This document shows positions 17,313 through 26,660 of a stretch of DNA of 64,000 bases, in pieces (positions within the stretch are counted from its first letter, which is position 1; every line of letters starts with the position of its first letter). The stretch is from Rossellomorea aquimaris (GTDB taxonomy: Bacteria > Bacillota > Bacilli > Bacillales > Bacillaceae_B), in contig NZ_QNRJ01000002.1 in assembly GCF_003315075.1 (NCBI RefSeq), positions 186,001 through 250,000 of the forward strand, written 5' to 3'. The notes beneath the pieces are model-generated. The model was not told the DNA's origin and ran no database searches. It saw only the letters and a list, made by a program, of their open reading frames with translations. The translations under genes were made by a program, and so were the position numbers.

Positions 17313-18170
17313 TTAACGTTTTAAGTTTACAAGCTCTTGCAGGATTTCATCCGACGTTGTGATGATACGTGTATTTGCCTGGAAACCACGCTGAGCCGTG
17401 ATCATTTCAGTGAATTCTTCGGATAGGTCCACGTTGGACATTTCGAGAGTACCCGACACTATTGAACCAGATCCCGATTCTCCAGGCTCATTAAGTTGAG
17501 GTGGAGCAAAAGTACCATCATTATCAGGATCTATATAGCCGGAATTATTCGTCTCTTGAAATAAATTATCCCCCACTTTTTGAAGACCACCAGGATTAGG
17601 AAATTTAGCAATCATAATTTGTCCTGCAAGTTTTAAATCTCCCACATTATTTATATATGAAACTCTGCCATCGCTACCAATACTAAAACTTTGAGCATCT
17701 GTTGGGATCTTCATTTCTCCAATATCAGTTGTAAGTGCATTGTTATCAGCATCTGCTTGTTTCCCTTGTAATTTAAGCCCGTTTGAGTTTACAAGTGTAC
17801 CTTCATTATCAAGATACATATTTCCTGCACGTGTAAAAAGATTGGTTGTACCTTCTTGAACCATAAAAAATCCATCACCAGACAATGATAAATCTAATGG
17901 TCTACCAGTTGTTTGTAAGCTTCCTTGTGTATGAATTGTATCAATAGATGAGATTTGAGATCCCAATCCAACTTGTTTAGGATTAATTCCACCTTTATTG
18001 GCAGTTGCTGCACTAGCTCCTGAAATCTGTTGACTGACGATATCTTGAAATGTAACTCTACCTTTTTTATATCCAAAGGTATTAACATTCGCAATATTAT
18101 TCCCGATTACATCGAGTTTTGTTTGAAAGTTTTTCATTCCGCTTATTCCTGAATACATTGAACGTAGCAT
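17313..18170 (-). CDS. flgE: Flagellar hook protein FlgE (FlgE/FlgG family)
   Basis: 285 aa. N-terminal rod-hook motif LRSMYSGISGMKNFQTKLDV with the ANVNTFGYKKGRVTFQD signature, a variable middle, and the C-terminal heptad segment ending EMITAQRGFQANTRIITTSD. This matches the B. subtilis hook subunit, older name FlgG. It is secreted through the type III apparatus and polymerises into the hook. ATG 18170 has AAAGGGGAAAAAAC upstream and matches the family start; the frame is open 12 codons further. It lies after the hook cap gene flgD and a small operon protein. Confidence 0.92.
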   Translation of the reverse strand: MLRSMYSGISGMKNFQTKLDVIGNNIANVNTFGYKKGRVTFQDIVSQQISGASAATANKGGINPKQVGLGSQISSIDTIHTQGSLQTTGRPLDLSLSGDGFFMVQEGTTNLFTRAGNMYLDNEGTLVNSNGLKLQGKQADADNNALTTDIGEMKIPTDAQSFSIGSDGRVSYINNVGDLKLAGQIMIAKFPNPGGLQKVGDNLFQETNNSGYIDPDNDGTFAPPQLNEPGESGSGSIVSGTLEMSNVDLSEEFTEMITAQRGFQANTRIITTSDEILQELVNLKR

Positions 18171-18238
18171 TGTTTTTTCCCCTTTCGTGTTAGCTGTTTC
18201 GGTCATTCCACAGCTACAGGCTTCCTATTTGGTCCAGC

Positions 18239-18622
18239 CTATGAGTCTATTAGTATGGTTCCATTTATATTTGTAAATATTTGAGAACTTGCTTCCTCAC
18301 GATCTATTGCTGTTATGACAGTTTTATTTTTTGCACTAACAATTAGTGCGGCATCTTTCAGAATCACCAGCGAATCCCCGACACCCTTCGATTTTGCTTC
18401 GTTTATTTTCGCCTCTATCTTCTCCCAAGTTTGTGGAGAAATAGAGATTCCCCGTTGCTCCATCCTTACCATTGCATGTTTGCTGATCTGTATATGGGAT
18501 ACATGTTGAATTGCCTTATCTAATTGGGAAGCAAATGATGATGCACTTGAAGGTTTAGTTAGAGCTTTCGTCTTATTTGGTACAATCGGTTGTGGTGAAC
18601 GATGAAAGAATGTCTTTTCCAT
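18239..18622 (-). CDS. Small flagellar operon protein (TIGR02530/DUF3766-like)
   Basis: 127 aa, soluble, no signal peptide. The middle reads ISKHAMVRMEQRGISISPQT and then alternating helical and beta segments ending AKNKTVITAIDREEASSQIF and TNINGTILID. This fits the small family of flagellar operon proteins found between flgD and the hook gene in many Bacilli and Clostridia; its function is not established as far as I know. The position suggests a role in hook export or assembly, for instance as an export helper for FlgD or FlgE; that is inference. Confidence 0.8.
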   Translation of the reverse strand: MEKTFFHRSPQPIVPNKTKALTKPSSASSFASQLDKAIQHVSHIQISKHAMVRMEQRGISISPQTWEKIEAKINEAKSKGVGDSLVILKDAALIVSAKNKTVITAIDREEASSQIFTNINGTILIDS

Positions 18623-18633
18623 AGAACCACTCC

Positions 18634-19266
18634 CTAAGATTCGATTTTAATTAATTTATCACTGGAAATTTTGTCACCTGCTTCTGTATGAAACCATATA
18701 AGTGAATCTTTCTTTGAAACGGATTGAACGATTCCGCTCATCTCTCCATCTTCACTGTTCCATGTTACATTCTTTCCTATTAATAAAGATGCATTAACGA
18801 GAGAAGCTTCCGGGGTATCCGTCGTATTCACTTGTGAAATATTCCCGGGAGTCAGGATTGTTCCGTCCTCCATGATGAATTCAACAGAGTCACCTTTAAA
18901 GCGGACTCCTTTTACGAATCCCTGTCCTTCTTGTATTTCGGGTGCATCGCCCGCTTCTGATTCTATGATTTTATGCCATGTCACTTGTTTGCCAACAAAC
19001 TGATTGTATGAGATCAATTGTGATTGACTTTGGTTATCCACAAATTTCTCCATTGTTTTCGTCAGGTTCGTCATCTGCTCTAATGATGAAAAGGTAGCCA
19101 TTTGTGCGATGAAGTCTTTGTCCTGCATCGGATTCAATGGGTCCTGATTCTGTAATTGTGTCATCAGGATTTTCAGGAAGTCATCTTTTCCCATAATATC
19201 CTTACCGCCTTCACGCTGTTTTGTTTGGACGGTGGAATATAGTAAGCTCGGATCGATTTTCGTCAT
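18634..19266 (-). CDS. flgD: Flagellar hook cap (scaffold) protein FlgD
   Basis: 210 aa. The FlgD hallmark is clear: DFLKILMTQLQNQDPLNPMQ then KDFIAQMATFSSLEQMTNLT (about 28-70). The C-terminal half holds two beta-rich segments (about 85-210) of the Tudor/FnIII-like region. FlgD caps the growing hook and is replaced by the hook-filament junction proteins. It is a rod/hook-class export substrate, downstream of fliK with 8 nt spacing. Confidence 0.95.
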   Translation of the reverse strand: MTKIDPSLLYSTVQTKQREGGKDIMGKDDFLKILMTQLQNQDPLNPMQDKDFIAQMATFSSLEQMTNLTKTMEKFVDNQSQSQLISYNQFVGKQVTWHKIIESEAGDAPEIQEGQGFVKGVRFKGDSVEFIMEDGTILTPGNISQVNTTDTPEASLVNASLLIGKNVTWNSEDGEMSGIVQSVSKKDSLIWFHTEAGDKISSDKLIKIES

Positions 19267-19274
19267 ATTATCAC

Positions 19275-20519
19275 CTATATTTCGGTATTTACGAGATAAT
19301 CCTTAAAGGATTGAGTTCTTTCTTCTTCCCCGCTTCCTCCATCTGACTGATTCTGCTTTTGCTGCTGTGAGGACTGTTGCTGTGACTGTCCTTTTGATTG
19401 CCGCTCAGCATCTGTTAACGCCTGTGAGATTTCAATCTTCTCTACTTGGAGGTTCTGAGATGTAAATGCATGCTTTAATCCTTGAATTTGAGAATCGAGC
19501 ATTTCTTTCGCAGTTGCCGTTGAAGCTAGTATTTTTGCGGTCATCACTCCGTTTTGTTGTAGAAGTTCAATCCTTAGTGAGCCCAGTTGTTCTGGATACA
19601 GCTTGATTAACAGCTTACTCATGTTCGGCTGTGACAGCATTTGGGATTTACTTAGGATATTCTGAAATTCTTTCACGAATTGTTCATATTGAACGGAGCG
19701 ATTTCCTGATGAGAGACTCATGGAAACGGATTCTGTTTTCGGAAGAACAAAGTGTATGTTGCTTGCCTGAATCGGTTGAATACTTTTCTTCTCCACTGTG
19801 ACCCCTTCTGTTGAGGACTGCTTTTCCGTTGTTTGCACAGGTGCTTGGCGTTGAAAAGCATCTTTTAATAACCGGGACCAATCCTTCGCCTGATTAAACT
19901 CCTTGGTCAGGGATTGATCTAAACCCGCTTGAACCATCTTCATCATCTCTTTCAGCTCGGACGCTTTGGATGCTTCCACCACAAGTAAGTCACGGTTAGC
20001 TGCCAAAAGTTCAATGACTTTTACAAGTCTGGTCACTTCTTCTACTGGCCCTTTTCCGCTTATGCCCCCCACCTCATTTTTTAATCCGGATTGCAGCAAC
20101 TGCATCGTTCCCAGCAGGATTTCATGAAGATCCTCTCCACTATCACCTGATGAAGACGAAGATTGCTCAGTGCCAATAAGAGCGGATTGAAGCTCAGAGA
20201 AAAGTGTTTTGACCGCTTCTTTATCCACACCAACTATTTCAGCGATTTGGTCAAAGTCAAATTCCTTTAATCGCGATAAGTCTTCTATTTGCCCGCTTGA
20301 CAGTCCAACTTCATCAAGTTCTGTTGCGCGTAAGATGCCTTGCAGGCTAACCAGAAGAGATAGTGTCTCGGGCTGTTTTACTTCTTCCCTTTCAACCACA
20401 TGATTCGATACAAATCCTAAAAGTTTTGAAAACCCATCCATTTCTTTCTTAGAAAGCGTTGATTCCTTTCTCATCCCCATGGGAGAGTTGGGAGCTTGAG
20501 TACCTATTCCGATTTCCAC
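19275..20519 (-). CDS. fliK: Flagellar hook-length control protein FliK
   Basis: 414 aa from GTG 20519. The N-terminal two thirds are low in conservation, as expected of a molecular ruler. The C-terminal Flg_hook domain (about 280-370) reads MSKLLIKLYPEQLGSLRIEL, then ILASTATAKEMLDSQIQGLK. It ends in a Gln/Ser-rich tail (QSKGQSQQQSSQQQKQNQSD). FliK measures hook length and interacts with FlhB to switch export specificity. The longer frame reads through GAGAGGAGGTGAAAAA, clearly the ribosome binding site, so GTG is the start. Confidence 0.92.
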   Translation of the reverse strand: MEIGIGTQAPNSPMGMRKESTLSKKEMDGFSKLLGFVSNHVVEREEVKQPETLSLLVSLQGILRATELDEVGLSSGQIEDLSRLKEFDFDQIAEIVGVDKEAVKTLFSELQSALIGTEQSSSSSGDSGEDLHEILLGTMQLLQSGLKNEVGGISGKGPVEEVTRLVKVIELLAANRDLLVVEASKASELKEMMKMVQAGLDQSLTKEFNQAKDWSRLLKDAFQRQAPVQTTEKQSSTEGVTVEKKSIQPIQASNIHFVLPKTESVSMSLSSGNRSVQYEQFVKEFQNILSKSQMLSQPNMSKLLIKLYPEQLGSLRIELLQQNGVMTAKILASTATAKEMLDSQIQGLKHAFTSQNLQVEKIEISQALTDAERQSKGQSQQQSSQQQKQNQSDGGSGEEERTQSFKDYLVNTEI

Positions 20520-20545
20520 TTTTTCACCTCCTCTCACGACCTGGC

Positions 20546-21139
20546 CTATCTTTCCACCGTCGAGAGCAGCTCCGTGTATCTGGCGGCATCTTCCGGGGGC
20601 ATTTTTTCTAAAATATCTGCTAGCGTATCAGGTTTGATATTTGATAGAATCTTCATTGCCTCATCGTCATCCATTTTCATCAGAACAGGGGCAGCACTCT
20701 TTGCTGACATGGATTCAAATGTATTGACTACCTCTTTAAAGGCCCGTTTGTTTTCTTCACCAATCTGCCGTAACTCTTCAAGCTCTTCTTTTTGCTGCTG
20801 TATGGTTGCTTGCAGTTGTTCATTATCACTGTCTTTTTTATCTACTTCATTTTGAAGCTGAGCAATTTTCGCCTCTTGATCTTCGATTGAAGCTTGAAGA
20901 GAGACCATTCGCTCATGTAATTCGTCTGCTTCCCGGGCTTCGTTTGAAGGAAGGATATTAGCCAGAAAAGGGATATCCGAGCTGAATGATTGCGCTTTTT
21001 CAAATACATTGATTCCTGCAACTGTCATGATTACGAGAGCGAAGGTTATAGTAAACAAGAGAGGAATGAAGATGATAAACACAACTCTTTGGAAACGACT
21101 GGACTGCTCTTTGTTTTCCTCTTCGATCACCTTTGCCAT
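20546..21139 (-). CDS. ylxF: YlxF, MotE/MgtE-N-like flagellar operon membrane protein
   Basis: 197 aa. One membrane helix (about 18-42), an extracytoplasmic coiled coil (about 65-130, Glu/Gln/Lys heptads), and a C-terminal MgtE-N-like helical repeat (PVLMKMDDDEAMKILSNIKP, then ADILEKMPPEDAARYTELLS). This organisation equals YlxF of B. subtilis and resembles MotE, a chaperone of stator/motor proteins in other phyla. Its exact Bacillus function is not established. Sits between fliJ and fliK. Confidence 0.88.
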   Translation of the reverse strand: MAKVIEEENKEQSSRFQRVVFIIFIPLLFTITFALVIMTVAGINVFEKAQSFSSDIPFLANILPSNEAREADELHERMVSLQASIEDQEAKIAQLQNEVDKKDSDNEQLQATIQQQKEELEELRQIGEENKRAFKEVVNTFESMSAKSAAPVLMKMDDDEAMKILSNIKPDTLADILEKMPPEDAARYTELLSTVER

Positions 21140-21143
21140 GAAA

Positions 21144-21599
21144 TCACCTAACTCCCCGTTTCATATATTGAACGACTGATACTTCATCTAATTGTTTATT
21201 TTCCACTTGTTGATTCGTTTGCAAAAAGCGATGGAGATCATTCTCCTTCATCTTTTCGTATTTCTTTACTTCTACATTCATATCTACAAGTTTTTCTTCA
21301 CACCAGTTCATCCGGTTCCTTGCTTGTATCATCAGGTCCTGGTAATAAGAAATGGTTCTTTCAAGATTGGTGATGAACTGTTGATGATGACGAATATGTT
21401 GTACAGATAAACCATTTTGCAACTTGGTTTCTTGATACTGTTCGAGATTTTCTTTCTTTTTCAGAAACTCATAAAGCTTCTCGGCAACTTTTTCAAACTT
21501 TTCAATGGAACCCCTGTACATTTCCTGCACTTCATCTTTTTCTTTTTCCTTTAACGTTAAAATACGTTGAAATCTGTATTGATAACTCACTCGTTTCAT
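21144..21599 (-). CDS. fliJ: Flagellar export apparatus stalk protein FliJ
   Basis: 151 aa, almost wholly alpha-helical coiled coil with few hydrophobic segments, starting YQYRFQRILTLKEKEKDEVQ, typical of FliJ. FliJ acts as the gamma-like stalk inside the FliI hexamer and contacts FlhA. Its start overlaps the fliI stop by 4 nt. Sequence is poorly conserved in this family, but context and fold leave little doubt. Confidence 0.92.
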   Translation of the reverse strand: MKRVSYQYRFQRILTLKEKEKDEVQEMYRGSIEKFEKVAEKLYEFLKKKENLEQYQETKLQNGLSVQHIRHHQQFITNLERTISYYQDLMIQARNRMNWCEEKLVDMNVEVKKYEKMKENDLHRFLQTNQQVENKQLDEVSVVQYMKRGVR

Positions 21600-22915
21600 C
21601 CACCTTTTTCCGATAGCTTTATAAGTTCATCAACACTTGCAGGGAGAGAAACCTGTTCGTATACACCCTGTTTCAAGAAGGAGATGATACCTGGATAGTA
21701 TTGGATGGCTTCATCAACCTCACGGGAAGTACCCTTTTTATAAGCACCAATTTGGATAAGATCCTCAGAGTTCATATAAGTACTTAATAACTCTCTTATT
21801 CTCGTAGCGGCATGTAAATGTTCCTTAGATGCCAGATGATTCATTAACCTGCTCACACTTTTCAAAATATTGATAGCCGGATATTGACCTCTATTTGCGA
21901 TTTGACGGTCAAGCACAATATGACCATCCAGTATCCCCCTGACCGTGTCAGAAATAGGCTCATTTAAATCATCACCATCTACCAACACGGTGTAAAATGC
22001 TGTAATGCTCCCGAGTACATTAGTTCCTGTTCTTTCTAATAGTTTCGGTAAAATAGCAAATACAGATGGCGTGTACCCTTTAGTGGTCGGTGGTTCCCCG
22101 ACCGCCAATCCGATTTCCCTCTGAGCCATCGCTACACGTGTCGCGGAATCCATCATGAGCATGACGTTCATTCCTTTATCCCGGAAATATTCCGCAATGG
22201 CAGTAGCCGTAAAGGCTCCTTTAATCCTCATTAGTGCAGGTTGATCAGACGTGGCTGCCACTACAATCGTTCGCTTTAATCCTTCTTCTCCTAAATCTCT
22301 TTCAATAAATTCCCTTACTTCCCTGCCCCGCTCACCGATTAACGCAATTACATTTAAATCCGCTTTCGTGTTTCGGGCAATCATTCCAAGCAGTGTGCTT
22401 TTTCCTACCCCACTTCCAGCGAATATACCGACCCTTTGGCCTTTACCTACAGTCAGCATGCTGTCGATGGCTTTTACACCAACCTCCATTTTTTCGTTAA
22501 TGGGCGGTCTGGATAAAGGATTGGGAGGATCTTGCTCTGTATATGTCGTACTTAAGCCATTCGGCAAGTGACTTCCATCAAGTGGATGTCCCAGGGAATC
22601 AATCACCTTCCCTATTAAGGATGGTCCAATTTTGATTTCTAATGACTTTGACGTCCCTTCGACTAAACTGCCGGGAGAAATATCCTGCATATTGGTATAA
22701 GGCATGAGGATCACTAAATCATCATTAAACCCTACCACTTCTGCCAGAATCACTTTTTGTTTGCCCCGGGAGAAAATATGAATGTGACAGACTTCACCGA
22801 CAGAACTTTCGGGCCCTTGGGATTCGATCATTAACCCTACAACCCGTTTTACCTTTCCAAACTTTTTGAAAGTTGGAATCTGGGGGATATGGTGAACGAG
22901 ATCTGCTGCTTTCAT
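21596..22915 (-). CDS. fliI: Flagellum-specific ATPase FliI
   Basis: 439 aa. F1-beta-like ATPase with P-loop AGSGVGKST at 166-174, the catalytic-glutamate segment ALIGERGREVREFIERDLGE, and Walker B VMLMMDSATRVAMAQREIGL. FliI delivers export substrates and powers unfolding along with the proton motive force. ATG overlaps the fliH stop by 4 nt, coupling it with its negative regulator. Confidence 0.97.
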   Translation of the reverse strand: MKAADLVHHIPQIPTFKKFGKVKRVVGLMIESQGPESSVGEVCHIHIFSRGKQKVILAEVVGFNDDLVILMPYTNMQDISPGSLVEGTSKSLEIKIGPSLIGKVIDSLGHPLDGSHLPNGLSTTYTEQDPPNPLSRPPINEKMEVGVKAIDSMLTVGKGQRVGIFAGSGVGKSTLLGMIARNTKADLNVIALIGERGREVREFIERDLGEEGLKRTIVVAATSDQPALMRIKGAFTATAIAEYFRDKGMNVMLMMDSATRVAMAQREIGLAVGEPPTTKGYTPSVFAILPKLLERTGTNVLGSITAFYTVLVDGDDLNEPISDTVRGILDGHIVLDRQIANRGQYPAINILKSVSRLMNHLASKEHLHAATRIRELLSTYMNSEDLIQIGAYKKGTSREVDEAIQYYPGIISFLKQGVYEQVSLPASVDELIKLSEKGG

Positions 22916-23688
22916 TCAACATCACCTTCCAGAAAATGAAGAAGCTTCTGTTTTAACTCTCTTAATTGGGAGTCCACACTCACAATGACACGTCCCTGAT
23001 TGGTTTCTATATAACATTCTTCAGGTTCAAGATCATCATTGGCATAAATAAAGCATTGAACATCCGTTGGGAACATGACTTCAAGCTCATTTTTGTTTTC
23101 AACTAAAAGCTTATGCCTGGACGGATGAACATGAATTTGAATATGAGGCAGATCCCTTACCTCCTTTAATCCCCGTTCTACGATTGAAAAGAAATGATCG
23201 GGTTCTTCCTGAAGTTTTCGATTCATGATTTTCTCAGCACATGTAATCCCTAAGCTGACAATGACCTTCTCAGCATTTTGAATATAGTCTTGATACTGCT
23301 GCTTATTTCTCTCGGTCATTTCATTGGCTTCCATTAATCGCTGTTGATATTCTTGATAACCTTTGTTTCTACCCTCTTCTTCACCTTGAAGAAATCCGGC
23401 ATTATAGGCTTCCTGCATGAGTTGCTCGCGCTCAACCAGCCATTTTTCTTTCTCGCGTTCAATTTGACTTTGAGCATGGAGGGTCATCTCTTTCGCTTCT
23501 TCGATAATTCGAGTTGCTTTCTCATTCGCTTCAATGATAATGTGATTTCCCTCGGCCGCTCTGGTCTTTTCAAAGTCGTTGGCTTCATGTTGCTTGAAGT
23601 CTTCCAGTGTTTTAACCCTTTTAAGGGATATCAGTTTTTTGTTTTCATCAATGGTTCGAGCAATGGAGGATTTAATGATTCTAGACAA
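22912..23688 (-). CDS. fliH: Flagellar export ATPase regulator FliH
   Basis: About 258 aa from TTG 23688. Long charged N-terminal coiled coil (about 20-140) and a V-ATPase subunit E-like C-terminal domain (about 145-258). FliH holds FliI inactive and docks it to the C-ring. Start choice: the open frame continues to GTG 23709, but GGTGGAGGAG at the end of fliG is placed 9 nt before the TTG, giving LSRIIKSS as MSRIIKSS, the Bacillus start. The start lies inside the last codons of fliG. Confidence 0.92.
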   Translation of the reverse strand: MSRIIKSSIARTIDENKKLISLKRVKTLEDFKQHEANDFEKTRAAEGNHIIIEANEKATRIIEEAKEMTLHAQSQIEREKEKWLVEREQLMQEAYNAGFLQGEEEGRNKGYQEYQQRLMEANEMTERNKQQYQDYIQNAEKVIVSLGITCAEKIMNRKLQEEPDHFFSIVERGLKEVRDLPHIQIHVHPSRHKLLVENKNELEVMFPTDVQCFIYANDDLEPEECYIETNQGRVIVSVDSQLRELKQKLLHFLEGDVE

Positions 23689-24700
23689 TAATATCGTCTC
23701 CTCCACCACGGGCTATGATGATTTCACCGGAATCCTCTAACCTTCTTATCACAGCTACTATCCGTGACTGTGCTTCTTCTACATCCCGTAATCGAACCGG
23801 CCCCATGAATTCCATTTCCTCTTTAAGGGTTTCCACCATGCGATTAGACATGTTTCTAAATACCACTTCTTTCACTTCATCACTTGATACTTTGAGGGAC
23901 AGGAGCAGATCTTCGTTATCACAATCGCGAATGACACGTTGAATGGAACGTCCATCAAGGGTGACAATGTCTTCAAACACAAACATTCTCTTCTTGATTT
24001 CTTCAGCTAATTCAGGATCTTGTATTTCCAATGCATCCAGAATGGTCTTCTCCGTAGAACGATCTACCCCATTCAGCACTTCCACTACTGCCTCGACTCC
24101 ACCCGTTTGCGTATAATCCTGGGTCACAGTAGCCGAAAGCTTTCTTTCAAGGATTGCTTCCACTTCACTTATCACTTCCGGAGAAGTTCCATCCATGATC
24201 GCGATTCTCCTGGCAATATCTGCTTGAACTTCTTGAGGAAGTTCAGAAAGAATTTGACCTGCTTGCTGTGGTTCAAGATAAGATAGAATTAATGCAATGG
24301 TTTGAGGATGTTCGTTTTGTATAAAGTTGAGAATTTGAGCAGCATCGGCTCTCCGTGCAAAGTCAAAAGGCTTTACTTGTAAAGATGAAGTTAATCGGTT
24401 AATGATCGCCAATGCTTGTTCTGATCCGAGTGCTTTTTCTAATACTGTTTTGGCATAGCCAATCCCGCCCTGGGAGATATAATCTTGAGCGATGGCGATA
24501 TGGTGAAATTCTTCTAAGATATCCTCTTTCGCTTCAGTCTCCACCTTTTTGACTCCGGAAATCTCTAACGTTAACTTCTCGATTTCTTCTTCTGACAAAT
24601 GCTTGTATACTGATGCGGATACATCAGGCCCAAGAGAGATCAGGAGGATGGCTGCTTTCTGTTTTCCCGTTAAGTCTTTCTCTCTTCTAACCACATTCAT
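23681..24700 (-). CDS. fliG: Flagellar motor switch protein FliG
   Basis: 339 aa with FliG N (about 10-110), middle (about 115-190, NEHPQTIALILSYLEPQQAG, the EHPQ motif) and C-terminal domains (about 200-335) containing the charged torque helix (LDGRSIQRVIRDCDNEDLLL). FliG binds the MS-ring through its N domain and the stators through its C domain. It follows fliF by 5 nt and overlaps fliH. Confidence 0.97.
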   Translation of the reverse strand: MNVVRREKDLTGKQKAAILLISLGPDVSASVYKHLSEEEIEKLTLEISGVKKVETEAKEDILEEFHHIAIAQDYISQGGIGYAKTVLEKALGSEQALAIINRLTSSLQVKPFDFARRADAAQILNFIQNEHPQTIALILSYLEPQQAGQILSELPQEVQADIARRIAIMDGTSPEVISEVEAILERKLSATVTQDYTQTGGVEAVVEVLNGVDRSTEKTILDALEIQDPELAEEIKKRMFVFEDIVTLDGRSIQRVIRDCDNEDLLLSLKVSSDEVKEVVFRNMSNRMVETLKEEMEFMGPVRLRDVEEAQSRIVAVIRRLEDSGEIIIARGGGDDIIV

Positions 24701-24705
24701 CCCTC

Positions 24706-26304
24706 CTAATCCTCTGATAACCAGGTCCGTAATAATTTTGCAAATTCTTCAGGCTTTTCTTTGGCCATTTTTTCAAGTTGTTTCCGGCGAATCGTTCCTT
24801 CTGTTTCCTCTTTAGGCTCAATATCCGGTATATGGACAGGTTCCCTTGATTCTTCGTACGCTATTTCTTCTATTATTTCTTTCTTTCTGGAGCGAATCAG
24901 GAAAAATAATAAAAGTAGAATGACAATAAGAAGTATTCCTCCAACCACATAGGTCCACCATGGAAGAACAGATTTTTCTTCAGGTGCCATATCGACTTTC
25001 CCTTTAAATGGTTGAACCGAGACGATCACTTTGTCTTCTATTGCTTCGTCTGTCAATTCAGGATTGGCTTCTTTATCAATGGAAGTTCGTACAATGGTCG
25101 ATAATACTTGGCGGATATCATCCACCCTGTCTTGTGGCAGGGAATTTATCTCTTCAGGATTTGGCGGTTCCACCATAACCTGAATCCCAAGGTCCCTTAT
25201 TTTATATGGGCTCTCAACTACTTCTTTACGGATACGATTGACTTCATTGTTAATCGTTTCCTCCATCCGTTCATAATCACCGTTTGATTCTGAACCGGAA
25301 CCATAAGTATCCCCAGTATTTGTTGGCTCATTAGCATCACCGGCTCCAGGTGTCCCACCCGGGTTTGCTCCTTCTCCCGAGAAGGTTTCTGTAATTCGTT
25401 GTGCACTTACGGCTATTCCTTCCATGTTTTCTTCATCAACTGGTGTAACAAGGTTTTCTTCACGGTTTTCCTGGGTAAAGTCTATATCAGTTGTAACCGA
25501 TACAACCACTTTGTTAAATCCAATCAATGTGCCTAACATATTCTGAACCTGACGTTGTATATCACGTTCAATTTCTTTCTTGACATCCATTTGTTGAGCA
25601 AAGTTGCCTCCACCCATTGAATTATTTTGAGATTCCAAGTCAAAATACTCAAAAAATTGATTCATGATGACGATATTCTCTGTAGGGAGATCAGGAACAC
25701 TTTTGGAAACCAGATGGTATAGTGATTTAATCTGCTTTTGATCAAATGTGAAACCAGGATTTGTATTTAATACAATCGAAGCTGATGCTTGTTGTATTTC
25801 ATCACTTAAGAACACCTGCTTTTCTGGGAGATTGATCATGACTTTAGCATCCTGTACTCCTTCGATTCCTTTCATGAGTTGAGCAAGTTCTGTTTGCATC
25901 GCATCCAGCTTCAACACATTAAATTCATTATCAGTCATACCAAACCCGGCATTTTGACTGAAAAAGGAGTAATCAATACTGCCCGAGTTAGGAATACCTT
26001 CTGCAGCCAATTCAACCTTCAATGTATCTACTTGTTCTTTAGGAACCATGATGGTTGAGCCACCATCGGAAATCTCCGAGGGGATTCCTCTACCATCAAG
26101 ATTTTCTTTTATCGTGCCGGTTTCTGAAGGTGATAAATTACTGTATAGGGGAACAAGAGTCGTTCTTGTTGCAAAAAAGCTCACAACACTAATCAGAATG
26201 ACTGTTATCAGAAAAGTTGCTCCCATACTTATTTTCTGTTTTTTTGTTCTGCTTGCCCAATAAGACTTTATCTGTTCTGTATATTTCTTAAACGAATCAT
26301 TCAT
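24706..26304 (-). CDS. fliF: Flagellar MS-ring protein FliF
   Basis: 532 aa. First membrane helix at about 27-47, ring-building motifs in the extracytoplasmic part (about 50-430, including LVPLYSNLSPSETGTIKENL), a Gly/Asn-rich disordered loop (about 300-345), second membrane helix at about 447-468 and a cytoplasmic tail (AKEKPEEFAKLLRTWLSED) that binds FliG. FliF is the first ring built. ATG 26304 is favoured by CCGGAGGATTGTA upstream; the frame is open six codons further. Confidence 0.96.
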   Translation of the reverse strand: MNDSFKKYTEQIKSYWASRTKKQKISMGATFLITVILISVVSFFATRTTLVPLYSNLSPSETGTIKENLDGRGIPSEISDGGSTIMVPKEQVDTLKVELAAEGIPNSGSIDYSFFSQNAGFGMTDNEFNVLKLDAMQTELAQLMKGIEGVQDAKVMINLPEKQVFLSDEIQQASASIVLNTNPGFTFDQKQIKSLYHLVSKSVPDLPTENIVIMNQFFEYFDLESQNNSMGGGNFAQQMDVKKEIERDIQRQVQNMLGTLIGFNKVVVSVTTDIDFTQENREENLVTPVDEENMEGIAVSAQRITETFSGEGANPGGTPGAGDANEPTNTGDTYGSGSESNGDYERMEETINNEVNRIRKEVVESPYKIRDLGIQVMVEPPNPEEINSLPQDRVDDIRQVLSTIVRTSIDKEANPELTDEAIEDKVIVSVQPFKGKVDMAPEEKSVLPWWTYVVGGILLIVILLLLFFLIRSRKKEIIEEIAYEESREPVHIPDIEPKEETEGTIRRKQLEKMAKEKPEEFAKLLRTWLSED

Positions 26305-26337
26305 TACAATCCTCCGGTACATGACTGAATGAGTCTA

Positions 26338-26643
26338 CTACATTGGCATTCTCATTATTTCTTGGTACGCTTCTACTACTTTGTTACGCACTTCCATAGT
26401 CGTTTGTAATGTGATGCTTGCCTTTTGTGAAGCGATCATCACTTGATGAAGATCAACCTTTTCTCCCCGTACAAGCTTCTCAGTCATTTGATCTGAATGA
26501 ACTTGCATGGAATTCACTTCGTCAATGGACTGTTTAAGTAATTGACTGAAATTCTCCGTAGCTTCTGAAGGAGAGACATTTTTTTTTGCAATTGACGGAC
26601 TAATAATTCCAGGATTAATCGAACCTATATTATGTATTGCCAT
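26338..26643 (-). CDS. fliE: Flagellar MS-ring/rod adapter FliE
   Basis: 101 aa, the standard size. The C-terminal half carries the family signature (EKVDLHQVMIASQKASITLQ, then TTMEVRNKVVEAYQEIMRMP). FliE is the first exported subunit and links the MS-ring with the rod. It sits between flgC and fliF, with ATG 17 nt after the flgC stop. Confidence 0.96.
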   Translation of the reverse strand: MAIHNIGSINPGIISPSIAKKNVSPSEATENFSQLLKQSIDEVNSMQVHSDQMTEKLVRGEKVDLHQVMIASQKASITLQTTMEVRNKVVEAYQEIMRMPM

Positions 26644-26660
26644 AGATCTATAACCTCTTC

